Shown here: positions 1 through 8,910 of the stretch, one piece after another
Position numbering within the stretch: the stretch's first letter is position 1
Layout of the letters: every line of letters begins with the position of its first letter
Assembly (NCBI RefSeq): GCF_900184685.1
Contig: NZ_FXXL01000007.1
Location: 1,364,001 to 1,428,000 of the forward strand
DNA from: Butyricimonas sp. Marseille-P3923
GTDB lineage: Bacteria > Bacteroidota > Bacteroidia > Bacteroidales > Marinifilaceae
Length of the DNA: 64,000 nucleotides
Direction of reading: 5' to 3'
The notes under the pieces: generated by a model
Databases searched by the model: none
What the model was told of the DNA's origin: nothing
The model's input: the letters and a program-made list of their open reading frames with translations, nothing else
Program-made: the position numbers and the translations under genes

Positions 1-1216
1 ACATCGAAGCCGGCATAAATATCTTCAACCAATCCCAATTCTCCCCCAAGTGCAACTGGATACCGCCCAATCCCATCTTCTCGATGGTCTGTTTCCACAA
101 TTCAATATCTTTATTCTTGTCGATGGAAAGACTCACGAACAGAATATCTTTCCCCTCGAAACGCTTCTCCAATTCCAACAAGCTGGGCATCTCTCCTTTA
201 CACGGTCCGCACCACGTTGCCCACATATCGATATAGACGAATTTCCCTTTCAAGTCAGCCAAAGTCACCGTCTTCCCCGTGTTGTCCGCGAAACTGAAAT
301 CGGGACAAGGTTGCCCGGGAGCAATCCGGTCTGCCTTCTTGCATGCCTCGGCATAAAGTGCCAGACGAGCCGCATCTTTCACGTGTTGATTATAAATATT
401 TTCATAACGCTCGATACCCCGCTCGGCAAAGTGAAACAAGGTGGCATCCACCAAGTAGCCCACGATAGCCGGTTCTTGGAAATTATCGAAAATCATTTTC
501 AAGCGGGCATCCGCCAAATCCTCCCCTTCCAAGGTTGACTTCGTGCCGTGCCCCAACCGCACTAATGTCCGGAGATATTGCTCCAAGAACTCCCGGTAAT
601 TCGATAAAGACAAATAAGTCGAATCCTCCACGAAACATTGACGTATAGTCTGCAAATACACGACAGTATCCAGTTCCCGCATACGCAACACGGGGAACCA
701 CGTTTCCACTTGCAAACGCTTTCCTTCCCACGCTTTAAACGTGGCTGAATAGGACGTTTTTTCCAGTTTCGCTTTGTTGACAGCCAATACCGAATCCGCT
801 CTCCGGGCAATTACCTGTATATTGGGATTTTTATAATCAACGCGCACCCCGTCATAAAACTTCACTTGATTCAAGAATTGATTTTCCTCGCCCAAGGTTC
901 CCCCGTACACGATTTCTTTCTCTCCTTTTTTCTGGCTATACGTCAAGGTCAATTCCTTTCCCGGCTCAAGAAAACACAACTTCGAATCGTGTTTTCGCAC
1001 GGTAATTTTCGCGTAAGCAGGCTCTTGCAGCTCCAACTCGATGAATCCTTTCCCGGTGGCAGAATCAATTCTTATTTCTTGATACTTAAAACCAATATTA
1101 ATCCGGGGGTAAGTCCCGTCATAATCCCGGATATCGAACCGAATCGTTGTCTTTTCATCCTTAGTGCAAGCGATAAAAAACAACGCCAAAAATAAAGTCA
1201 GTATAATATTCTTCAT
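1..1216 (-). CDS. TlpA-like thioredoxin-fold lipoprotein, 3' end outside window
   Basis: The frame is open from an ATG at 1216 to the window edge (about 405 residues), so the C-terminus is missing. The N-terminus MKNIILTLFLALFFIAC is a lipoprotein signal with the lipobox Cys at residue 17. A long middle region without a recognised motif precedes a thioredoxin-like domain whose active site WCGPCK lies near residues 335-340, with the usual 'D..W..WC' lead-in. Such Bacteroidota proteins (TlpA/AhpC-TSA, often with an N-terminal DUF4369) are envelope thiol-disulfide oxidoreductases; the substrate is unknown. It is the last visible gene of the sigma/FecR/SusCD/protease locus, 27 nt after the preceding gene, so it is probably co-transcribed. 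Family call is firm; role is inferred. Confidence 0.85.
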   Translation of the reverse strand, partial: MKNIILTLFLALFFIACTKDEKTTIRFDIRDYDGTYPRINIGFKYQEIRIDSATGKGFIELELQEPAYAKITVRKHDSKLCFLEPGKELTLTYSQKKGEKEIVYGGTLGEENQFLNQVKFYDGVRVDYKNPNIQVIARRADSVLAVNKAKLEKTSYSATFKAWEGKRLQVETWFPVLRMRELDTVVYLQTIRQCFVEDSTYLSLSNYREFLEQYLRTLVRLGHGTKSTLEGEDLADARLKMIFDNFQEPAIVGYLVDATLFHFAERGIERYENIYNQHVKDAARLALYAEACKKADRIAPGQPCPDFSFADNTGKTVTLADLKGKFVYIDMWATWCGPCKGEMPSLLELEKRFEGKDILFVSLSIDKNKDIELWKQTIEKMGLGGIQLHLGENWDWLKIFMPASM

Positions 1217-1243
1217 AACTTTCAATTTAAGAAAGAATACAAC

Positions 1244-3655
1244 TTATTTCATCGGTATTCCCGGTTGTTCTTTCGGCAACAACGCCCGTTTCAAATAGAT
1301 ACCCAAACCACGGTAATGTTGGCGGGTAGCGGCATCACCGTGCGTGCGTCCCAATCGCTCTATTGATTTCAACAATTGACTCATTCTCTCTATCAAATAA
1401 TAAGAAAGGTCACCCGGATACTTTTCAACCTTAGCTCCCGTGTACAACTTCATAAAGCTCTTCAAGTATTCCGTCTGCATTAAAGCCGCGTAGGAAGTCA
1501 CTTTCCTGCTCGCGCTGAAATTCAAAAATACATCCCGGTCAATCATGTTCATCATGTCCCCGTAAGTGTATCCCTTGTTACCTAATTTTCTTTCGGTCAA
1601 CAACAAATACGCGAGTACTTCGGGATTATTCAATTTACCGAATACCCTCTCCAAGACATTCGTCATCAGTTCTCTTCCTGTAAACCCGGACACTTGTTCC
1701 ATCAAAGGATTGTTCATCCATGCAGGAGCTCCCGCGAACACGTATTTCCCGATAAAACGCATCGCCTCCTCCTGCTGTGCCTTGGAAGCAAAATTCAACG
1801 GTTGCTCGTTATACCCGGCAATGATAGCTTCCGGGGTAACACTACCGATATAATCCAATGCCAGCGCCACATGATTCATGTATGCCGCATAAATCATCAT
1901 AGTCAAGTCACCGTACGTTTGCCAAGAATCATCTCTGTCCAAACGCTCCGCAATACTTTCCATGGCAGGCAACAGCAATTTCAGATTCTTGATACCCATT
2001 TCGGCAGCCACCAGTTTATCCTGCGCCAAATCGAACTTGTTGGTCTTATAACCTTTCCGACCTTCAGGCATAAAACACAACGCAGTGTTATCTTTCGCCT
2101 TTCCCGCCAAAGCCTTCAATGCTTTCTTTTCCGCTTGGACATCCAAGCCGGGATATTGACGATACCCCCACTCAATAGCCCAACGGTCATAATCGGAAGC
2201 CTTGGAGAACAAATCCCGCAACGGAATATTATCCCCCGGTTGCACGGCATAATTCACCCCGCACCCATCGGTCACGGAAGCCGAAATACCATGTTCTTTC
2301 ACCCAAGCGGCATCCCGCAATTGTGCTGTCGTGTATGCCATGCTTCCTGCCATATTAGGTACCAAGCCCAATATTTCACCCAAGTATTTAGAAGTCACGT
2401 AACGAGCAACCTCCCCCTGCACCACGGGCAAGGAATCCGTGAACACGGCGGGTTCATACGCTCCCAACCCGACGAAAGCACGCAACAGATAATCCCGTAT
2501 ATCAGAATTTCCGATACTGATATTGGCACACAATATCTCTCCCGTGCGAGGATTGGTTACCGTATTTACTTTTCTCGTGAACAATGCCCGCGAAAAACTA
2601 ATCTGATGATAAGCGAAATAAGCCTCCGGCCCTCCCTCTCTCACTTGCAACACATTCTTGAACCCTGCTTGTTCGAAGCAACCGTTCCACTCTTCAATAG
2701 CCCGAACCACGGCAACCCGCGAAGCCGGGTCAACAGAACGGTCAAAATAAACGGCAATCGGCATCTTCGGTTCCACCAATTCACCCCGTTTGTATCTTTC
2801 CGTGTCTTCTGGTCTGATTTCCAGATTCCAACGACGCACAACGTACACCGCTTCCGCTTTATACGGGTTCCTATCAAAATCGTTAAAAGAAAGAGAGAGA
2901 TACCCTACACGGGCATCTGCCTCCCGGTCGCACACCTGACGCTCGGGCAACGCCTGCAACGTCCACTCGATTATCACGGAATTGTGCTTGTCATATCCCA
3001 TTTGCCCGGGCATCATGGGAGGCATATAGTCCGTCTGCGTATGCAAACTCATGAACTTCATACCGTTATCAATCACGTACACGCTATCCAATCCCGAACG
3101 TTCGGCTGTGGGACGGTTTACCCATTGCAAGTTAGGAAAAGCGAACAATTTGCCCGTGGCATTGACGTCTGCGGTAATATCAATGATATAACTTTTCTTG
3201 TCCTTACCGTAAGCAGCGATAGGATAAAAATAATCCACCGGTTCCAAAGCGGACGCCTCCACGGCTCCCGCCATCGCCCCCTCGGCGCGTTCCCTACAAA
3301 GTTGTTTCCGAACCTCCAAGCGGTCATTACGCCCCAAGGTGAAAACTAGCAGATCCGTTTTCGCAGATGCCGTCCCATTCCAAGGACCTTTCGAGATAAT
3401 ACCGCTCGACATCAAGTCTTTCCCTAACAATTCGGCAGGAATTTCCAGATAACATTTCTTGTCTGACTGGTAAACAGGAAACGTACCCTCTATCTTTCTC
3501 ATCCCGTTCTTGAAGAAAGCCTCGTATGTCACGGGTGCCTTGCTTTTAGCCGCCGGAGCCGGTGTAGCCTTCTCTTGGGCAAATGCCATCCACGGCAAAC
3601 AAAGCAACAGAAGTATGTAATAAAATCTATTCATCGTACTCTTTCTTAAATTCAT
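1244..3655 (-). CDS. DUF5117/DUF4953-type metalloprotease homologue lacking the zinc site
   Basis: Secreted protein of about 803 residues. Two ATG starts are possible, 3655 and 3634; the second gives a compact signal peptide (MNRFYYILLLLCLPWMAFAQ). It aligns along its length with the gene directly upstream: DUF5118/DUF5117-like N-terminal part, then the metzincin-like region (DUF4953). Where the neighbour has HEIGHTLGLRH, this protein reads KYLGEILGLVP (residues 423-433), so both HExxH histidines, the catalytic Glu and the third His are all replaced, and the Met-turn Met is Thr. The fold-defining LGL and N.AGS residues remain. It should therefore not bind catalytic zinc in the usual way; a pseudoprotease binding or chaperone role is an inference. 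Start lies 4 nt after the upstream stop. Confidence 0.85.
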   Translation of the reverse strand: MNLRKSTMNRFYYILLLLCLPWMAFAQEKATPAPAAKSKAPVTYEAFFKNGMRKIEGTFPVYQSDKKCYLEIPAELLGKDLMSSGIISKGPWNGTASAKTDLLVFTLGRNDRLEVRKQLCRERAEGAMAGAVEASALEPVDYFYPIAAYGKDKKSYIIDITADVNATGKLFAFPNLQWVNRPTAERSGLDSVYVIDNGMKFMSLHTQTDYMPPMMPGQMGYDKHNSVIIEWTLQALPERQVCDREADARVGYLSLSFNDFDRNPYKAEAVYVVRRWNLEIRPEDTERYKRGELVEPKMPIAVYFDRSVDPASRVAVVRAIEEWNGCFEQAGFKNVLQVREGGPEAYFAYHQISFSRALFTRKVNTVTNPRTGEILCANISIGNSDIRDYLLRAFVGLGAYEPAVFTDSLPVVQGEVARYVTSKYLGEILGLVPNMAGSMAYTTAQLRDAAWVKEHGISASVTDGCGVNYAVQPGDNIPLRDLFSKASDYDRWAIEWGYRQYPGLDVQAEKKALKALAGKAKDNTALCFMPEGRKGYKTNKFDLAQDKLVAAEMGIKNLKLLLPAMESIAERLDRDDSWQTYGDLTMMIYAAYMNHVALALDYIGSVTPEAIIAGYNEQPLNFASKAQQEEAMRFIGKYVFAGAPAWMNNPLMEQVSGFTGRELMTNVLERVFGKLNNPEVLAYLLLTERKLGNKGYTYGDMMNMIDRDVFLNFSASRKVTSYAALMQTEYLKSFMKLYTGAKVEKYPGDLSYYLIERMSQLLKSIERLGRTHGDAATRQHYRGLGIYLKRALLPKEQPGIPMK

Positions 3656-3659
3656 CAAC

Positions 3660-6179
3660 TTATTTCAACAAAGCATCTTTTTCACCCTTCAACCACATAT
3701 CAATCATCCGAACAATTCCGGACAAATGGTTCTTCGTCAAATCATCTCCCGCCGATGCTAATTTTTTCTTCGCTTGAGCGGAAATCTTATCCAATTGGGC
3801 AACGAAAATCGCAATATGCTCCGGATGTTTTTCCAACGGGGCTTTATCCAAGAATTGGAACATCGTGGTCAAATAAGTCGTCTGTTTCATCCGCTCGAAA
3901 GTTCCCAAGGTAGATTTAGAGGTGTATAAATCGTTCCAAACGGCATCATACAAGTCATCTGCCATATTTTTCAAGGTATAAGCCTTATCACCAATCAACC
4001 CCTCGTGTTTCAAGAAATTAGGACCTTGCGCAAGCAAAGAACCGATCATAAATTGCAACAACCGTTCTTTATAAACATCCCCACCGACAGAAGTCACCGT
4101 TCCGACATGATTATCAAACAACCAAGCCTGATTCGTGAAGTAATAGTCCTTCAAGAACTTCATCGCCTCCTGTTGTGTTTCCTTCGGCACCGGAGTGTAG
4201 GTGTGCAATTTTTCGGAACGTAAGGCTGCATCTTGGTAACGCCCGCCCATGTATTTCACGGCATGCATCATAAACATTCCGTATTGCCTTACCACCGCCT
4301 TATACTGGCTTTTCAGCACGGAGTAATCCTCGTCGTCGGCAGCGGCAGTCCACTCTTCGATATGTTTCATGATGTATTTCAAATTCTTGATTCCAAGAAT
4401 ATTGGCTTGAATCGTGTTATCACTCAAATCCTCCGCTTGCAGGCGCGGGTCTTCCCGGTCGATTTCCGTACCGAACAACAATCTCGGGTTGGCTTCCCGT
4501 TGTGCGGTCACCCAATCCTTCAAATATTTCTCCTCTTCCTTTACCGTTTTGAATCGCGGGAAATAGCGATACCCCCAATCAATAGCGAATTCGTCATACT
4601 CACCGATTCTCGGGATTAAATCCTCCGGATCGATATTATCTTCCGGTTGCGCAGCATAATTGAAACGCATATAGTCCATCACCGAGGAACCATGACCATG
4701 CTTCTTCACGAACTCCCGGTCGCGGATCTCATCCAGTGAATACACCCAGCTACCGGCAAAATTGTGGCGCAATCCTAACGTATGCCCAATCTCGTGAACC
4801 ACGATGTATTGCACCAGCGTACCCATCAATTCCTCGTCATACGGGAACTTACGTGCCAACGGGTTCACACCTGCCGTTTGAGCGAAATACCAAGTTTGAG
4901 CCAAACTCAATACATTGTGGAACAATCCTACGTGTGAACAGATAATCTCCCCGGAACGAGGATCGGCAACGTGCGGACCGTAAGCATTCGGAATCGGGGA
5001 AGCCTTGTAAGATATAATAGAATAACGGGCGTCCTCCGGCGAGAAGGTAGAATCTTCCTCCGGGCGCGGCATCATTTTACCCACAATAGCATTTTTGAAA
5101 CCTACTTTCTCGAACACGGGTTGCCATTCATTTACAGCGGCAATCACGTAAGGTTGCAGATACTTCGGCGTATTGTAATCCACGTAGAACACTATCGGTT
5201 TCGCCGGTTCCACCAGCTCTCCCGCCTCATACTTTTTCATGTCTTCCGGTTTCGGCTCCAATCTCCAACGGCTTACCATTCCGATGACTTCCGCCTTTAA
5301 CGGATTTTTCGCATAATCCATCATGGGATAAGCAAAATATCCTACCCGGTTATCGAAATAACGGGGCCGCATCGGCTCCTCCGGCAACAAATACCACGAA
5401 GCCGCCATTTCCCACGTGGTCGGATCCATTTTCGGAGCCTGCATTCCCGGACGCACTTTCGGCGCCTTCCCCGGGGCGTAACTCCGCACGGAACGGAATA
5501 TGATGTTATTCGGGTAGCTGCTGATTGTAGTCGTGTATGACTGGTCTGCCTGATAAGCTCCCAAATTCAACATCTCGGCAGCACCTTTCAACGAGAAATA
5601 ATAGTGATCGGACTTGTACAGATCCGTGATATCAATCAAAGAAGAGTTTTCCGATTTAGCCTTTATATCCAACCCGTTTACAATCGGCATCAAATTGGAA
5701 GCCTCAATAGCCCCGTACAAGGCATTCGCGGTATCCGGCATCACGGTTGTGAACAGAGGCTCGTGCAGATACATTCTGTCTTTCGGTCCTTTTTCAAAAC
5801 GGATAACTTTGCTGTATAACGCATCACCACCATATCCCATCATATCCATGTTACTTCTTTGTGCTTTAGCGGAGCCTTTAATCAAGGAAACAAACACGAA
5901 TACATCCCGTCCCAGTAATTCGTCCGGAATCTCCATGAAGTAACGGTCTGCTTGCTCGTACACGTTGAACATTCCCGCATGCTTCACGGCATTGGCTTTG
6001 ATAAAATCTTTGATAGCCGGAATGCCTTTGGGTTTCACCTTCGTGCTGTCGACAGCAGCAACAGGCTGCCCCTTTTTATTCTTGTCTTTTTTCCGCTCTG
6101 CGCCTTCCGATACCTGTCCCACCATCACAAGACAGAGCAATAACGCTAAAAATCTCATACTAATACTCATACTTTTCAT
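3660..6179 (-). CDS. Secreted zinc-dependent metalloprotease (DUF5117/DUF4953 family)
   Basis: 839 residues with an N-terminal signal peptide (MRFLALLLCLVMVGQVSEGA core), so it is exported to the periplasm or cell surface. The catalytic motif HEIGHTLGLRHN is intact at residues 462-473 (zinc ligands H462, H466, H472; general base E463), followed by a Met-turn-like SSVMDYM. This is the HExxHxxGxxH signature of metzincin-like enzymes; in Bacteroidota the family carries DUF5118, DUF5117 and DUF4953 in this order. Substrate is unknown, but its place downstream of SusC/SusD suggests degradation of a proteinaceous or peptide nutrient. It lies 136 nt after the lipoprotein gene and directly before its inactive paralogue. 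Confidence 0.9.
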   Translation of the reverse strand: MKSMSISMRFLALLLCLVMVGQVSEGAERKKDKNKKGQPVAAVDSTKVKPKGIPAIKDFIKANAVKHAGMFNVYEQADRYFMEIPDELLGRDVFVFVSLIKGSAKAQRSNMDMMGYGGDALYSKVIRFEKGPKDRMYLHEPLFTTVMPDTANALYGAIEASNLMPIVNGLDIKAKSENSSLIDITDLYKSDHYYFSLKGAAEMLNLGAYQADQSYTTTISSYPNNIIFRSVRSYAPGKAPKVRPGMQAPKMDPTTWEMAASWYLLPEEPMRPRYFDNRVGYFAYPMMDYAKNPLKAEVIGMVSRWRLEPKPEDMKKYEAGELVEPAKPIVFYVDYNTPKYLQPYVIAAVNEWQPVFEKVGFKNAIVGKMMPRPEEDSTFSPEDARYSIISYKASPIPNAYGPHVADPRSGEIICSHVGLFHNVLSLAQTWYFAQTAGVNPLARKFPYDEELMGTLVQYIVVHEIGHTLGLRHNFAGSWVYSLDEIRDREFVKKHGHGSSVMDYMRFNYAAQPEDNIDPEDLIPRIGEYDEFAIDWGYRYFPRFKTVKEEEKYLKDWVTAQREANPRLLFGTEIDREDPRLQAEDLSDNTIQANILGIKNLKYIMKHIEEWTAAADDEDYSVLKSQYKAVVRQYGMFMMHAVKYMGGRYQDAALRSEKLHTYTPVPKETQQEAMKFLKDYYFTNQAWLFDNHVGTVTSVGGDVYKERLLQFMIGSLLAQGPNFLKHEGLIGDKAYTLKNMADDLYDAVWNDLYTSKSTLGTFERMKQTTYLTTMFQFLDKAPLEKHPEHIAIFVAQLDKISAQAKKKLASAGDDLTKNHLSGIVRMIDMWLKGEKDALLK

Positions 6180-6315
6180 ACATTACATTGATTTACAAAC
6201 ACATATACAATCAAATCTCATGTTTTTGAAAGACATAAGGAGTATAAAGTGCATTTTTACACGCACTCTATAAACCTTATAAACTAAAAACACTCTATAA
6301 CTATAAACTCAAAGA

Positions 6316-7263
6316 TTATTCGAACGTAAAACCGTATGTTTCCAATTTCCGCTTCATCACCTCGTATTTCTCCATCACCACCGGATACTGACCATGTTTT
6401 GCAATAAATTCAGCTTCCGTACTGGCAAATATCTCTATACAATATTGCCTTACGTCTTGGCTCTTACTCGGTATTTGCCACATTCTTTCTGAAGTTCCGG
6501 TCGGTTTCGTATAAGTCCCGACAAAACCCAGTCCCCCCAACGTCTGCTCGGCAGCGGGAACGGTAAGTCCCGAATAGGCAGTATATACATAAGTTCCAAT
6601 CGAAGTCGTCCCCGTTGAATACATTTTACTCTTATTTCCCGGATTTACCCGATAAGTTATCGCGTAAAAATAATCTTCCAGCCACTCGCCATCGGAAATG
6701 GCCAGCGTATTTGCCACCAAAGTTGCAAGGAAAACTCCCCGGTACAACTTTTGGTCCACTTTATCGAAATCCTTCACCTTACTCAACACGATTGTATTCA
6801 ATCCCTTGTAAGCAATCGTATCTCCCGAGGGCGTTTTCAATGAATCCACCAAAAGAATACTCGGCACGTACACCGACTCCGGAACCCGGGGCAAAGCATC
6901 GGTTTCCAAAAAATCCAGAACAGGTTTCACCTTATCCCGATCACGCACCAAGGTATAGTTTGCCTGCAATTTACCGGGAGTCACACTACCCGGACTGTAA
7001 AATACCTGCAATACCTCGTAATAGGTGTAAGGTTCTCCCGTTGCCAAAGTATAACGCATTTCGCTACCAATCGTGTCATTGTAATACACGGGAACTCCGG
7101 TATTCCGGAATATCCTATACCGCTGAGCGTCGATCGGGTCATCGCTATCCTCCACCACAAGCCAATTGCGCTCGCCCCCGAAAGGTTTAAAATCATCATC
7201 ATTGTCCCCGCAAGCCCATGCCAACAAGGCAAACAAACCTATAAGCCATATATATTTTCTCAT
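6316..7263 (-). CDS. Zinc-metallohydrolase-like lipoprotein with degenerate active site
   Basis: 315-residue lipoprotein (MRKYIWLIGLFALLAWAC, lipobox Cys at 18). Size, position right after SusD and the C-terminal pattern (a STEAEF... segment, then a helix ending near YGFTFE) resemble the 'substrate import-associated zinc metallohydrolase lipoprotein' group that travels with SusC/SusD. Members normally have HExxH in mid-protein; here the expected segment reads FLATLVANTLAIS and no HExxH occurs anywhere. I therefore call it a probable inactive relative. Family membership is recognised by overall pattern only. The start is 15 nt after the SusD stop, consistent with one operon. Confidence 0.65.
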   Translation of the reverse strand: MRKYIWLIGLFALLAWACGDNDDDFKPFGGERNWLVVEDSDDPIDAQRYRIFRNTGVPVYYNDTIGSEMRYTLATGEPYTYYEVLQVFYSPGSVTPGKLQANYTLVRDRDKVKPVLDFLETDALPRVPESVYVPSILLVDSLKTPSGDTIAYKGLNTIVLSKVKDFDKVDQKLYRGVFLATLVANTLAISDGEWLEDYFYAITYRVNPGNKSKMYSTGTTSIGTYVYTAYSGLTVPAAEQTLGGLGFVGTYTKPTGTSERMWQIPSKSQDVRQYCIEIFASTEAEFIAKHGQYPVVMEKYEVMKRKLETYGFTFE

Positions 7264-7278
7264 CTCCGTACAATTTTA

Positions 7279-8898
7279 TTATTCTACAACTATTTCTCTT
7301 GAAGGACGTACCTCGTTAGTCAACGTTCCCTCGTTGAACTCGATAGCGTATCTCGGGATAGGCAACATATAAGCAGCAGCATCCTGAGAATAAGGCTTCA
7401 ACACGTAAGTACCCACCCGGTATACACCGCTTCCTTCCAGAAAATCGTAAGAAATATGGCGAATCTCCTTCTCGTAAGGATACACACTATTCACGGCATA
7501 ACGGCGCAAATCAAACCAGCGGTGTCCCTCGAAACACAATTCCCGTCTGCGCTCATCACGGATAAAGTTTACCAACCTTTCACCGCTTTCCGTTACCGCT
7601 CCCGCCACTTTCAAACGTTTCTCTCTCAATTCATTCAACACTTCGATAGCCTCTGCATCACGCCCCAACAAAGCCAATGCCTCCGCCTTGTTCAAGTAAA
7701 CCTCCGGCACGCGAATAGCCATAATATCGGAAACCTCTTCCGCATTAAATTGAGTTTTCACGCATCGCCAACCGTTTCCGGGTGCCGGACGCTCGATGAA
7801 AAACGCTTTCAAACGCATATCATTATCATTCTCACCATAACAAGCCAACAAATCTTCCGAAGTCGTGTAACCAGAACTTATTCGTTGTTGATTCACACCA
7901 CTACCAGACACCACAACCGGAGCATGAATCACTGCCATGATATTCAGTCCATGCGTGAAAATCACCTCGGGGGAAGTCACGTACACGGCACTACCGCGCT
8001 GGTAAGCCTTCAAATCCCGCAGATAATAATCCGGATTCCCGATAACGCTATCGGCAACCGCAATGGCAGCCTCGTAATTCTCCATAAAAAGATGTACGCG
8101 ACTCAACAAAGCGAAAGCGGCTGTCTGGTTTGTCCGGTACTTGGTCGTTTGTTCTATTCCCCGAAGCAACACGGTAGCTTGTTCCAAATCTTTCACGATT
8201 TGACGATATACCTCCTCACACGTTGCCCGGCTAAAATATTTATCCTCAATTTCTTCCGATATCTTCAAAGGAATACACGGATCAGTAGAAGCAGATGCCT
8301 TTCGGTAAGGCTTGCCGTATAAATTCGCCATATAGAAATAGTACTGCGCACGTAAAAAATGAGCTTCCCCTTCAACCTTATTACACAACACTTTATCATC
8401 TTCCTTACCGCGCATTTCATTGACTTGATAGATAACAGAATTCATCGCAGCAATACGTTTCCACATATTCTGCCAATTCCCATCATTAATCTCCGCATTT
8501 TCCGAATCATAAAAAGGATCCGGCTGCCAATGATGCAAATTAACGGCTTTCTTGCGAATATAATTCTTTTCCGTGTTAGCGATGCTTTTTTCACAGAGCA
8601 AATATTCGGTCGCATCATCATCCATCAAATGAATATAAGGGAAATTATTTACAGGCATTTTACCCGTTACCGCATTCATATTCCATATACTACCCCACTT
8701 GTTCACGGTACCGGCATTCAAAGTATCTATTGAATTTCCTCCACTTAAATATCCTTCACCAATCAACAACTCGTTCAAATCCGCCACTTTCTCCACGTAG
8801 GCAAGATTCTGCGACTTCTCCTCAAGGAAATCCCCGCAAGCGGTAAACAATACCGGCAAGCAGCTCATCAGACAAATATATAATATTCTACTCTTCAT
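7279..8898 (-). CDS. susD-like: RagB/SusD family nutrient-uptake outer-membrane lipoprotein
   Basis: 539 residues with a lipoprotein signal ending LFTAC and the typical mature start GDFLEEKS. The SusD/RagB pattern is clear: early W...Y region, TPR-like helices with 'EAHFLRAQYYFYMANLYG' and 'FALLSRVHLFMENYEAAI', and the C-terminal 'RVPEVYLNKAEALALLGR...L..LR..R' and 'RDERRRELCFEGHRWFDLRR' signature. SusD proteins form the surface lid on the SusC barrel and capture the ligand. It begins 12 nt after the SusC stop. The substrate cannot be read from sequence; metalloprotease-like genes next door suggest peptides or a glycoprotein rather than a plain glycan, since no glycoside hydrolase or lyase is present. 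Confidence 0.95.
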   Translation of the reverse strand: MKSRILYICLMSCLPVLFTACGDFLEEKSQNLAYVEKVADLNELLIGEGYLSGGNSIDTLNAGTVNKWGSIWNMNAVTGKMPVNNFPYIHLMDDDATEYLLCEKSIANTEKNYIRKKAVNLHHWQPDPFYDSENAEINDGNWQNMWKRIAAMNSVIYQVNEMRGKEDDKVLCNKVEGEAHFLRAQYYFYMANLYGKPYRKASASTDPCIPLKISEEIEDKYFSRATCEEVYRQIVKDLEQATVLLRGIEQTTKYRTNQTAAFALLSRVHLFMENYEAAIAVADSVIGNPDYYLRDLKAYQRGSAVYVTSPEVIFTHGLNIMAVIHAPVVVSGSGVNQQRISSGYTTSEDLLACYGENDNDMRLKAFFIERPAPGNGWRCVKTQFNAEEVSDIMAIRVPEVYLNKAEALALLGRDAEAIEVLNELREKRLKVAGAVTESGERLVNFIRDERRRELCFEGHRWFDLRRYAVNSVYPYEKEIRHISYDFLEGSGVYRVGTYVLKPYSQDAAAYMLPIPRYAIEFNEGTLTNEVRPSREIVVE

Positions 8899-8910
8899 AT
8901 CCTACTGCAT

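Noticed and set aside
1694-3349. 551-codon open frame on the plus strand
   Set aside because: Fully antisense to the inactive metalloprotease homologue, which has a signal peptide and family-wide similarity. The plus-strand product is rich in His, Arg and Ile with no domain, as expected of a shadow frame.
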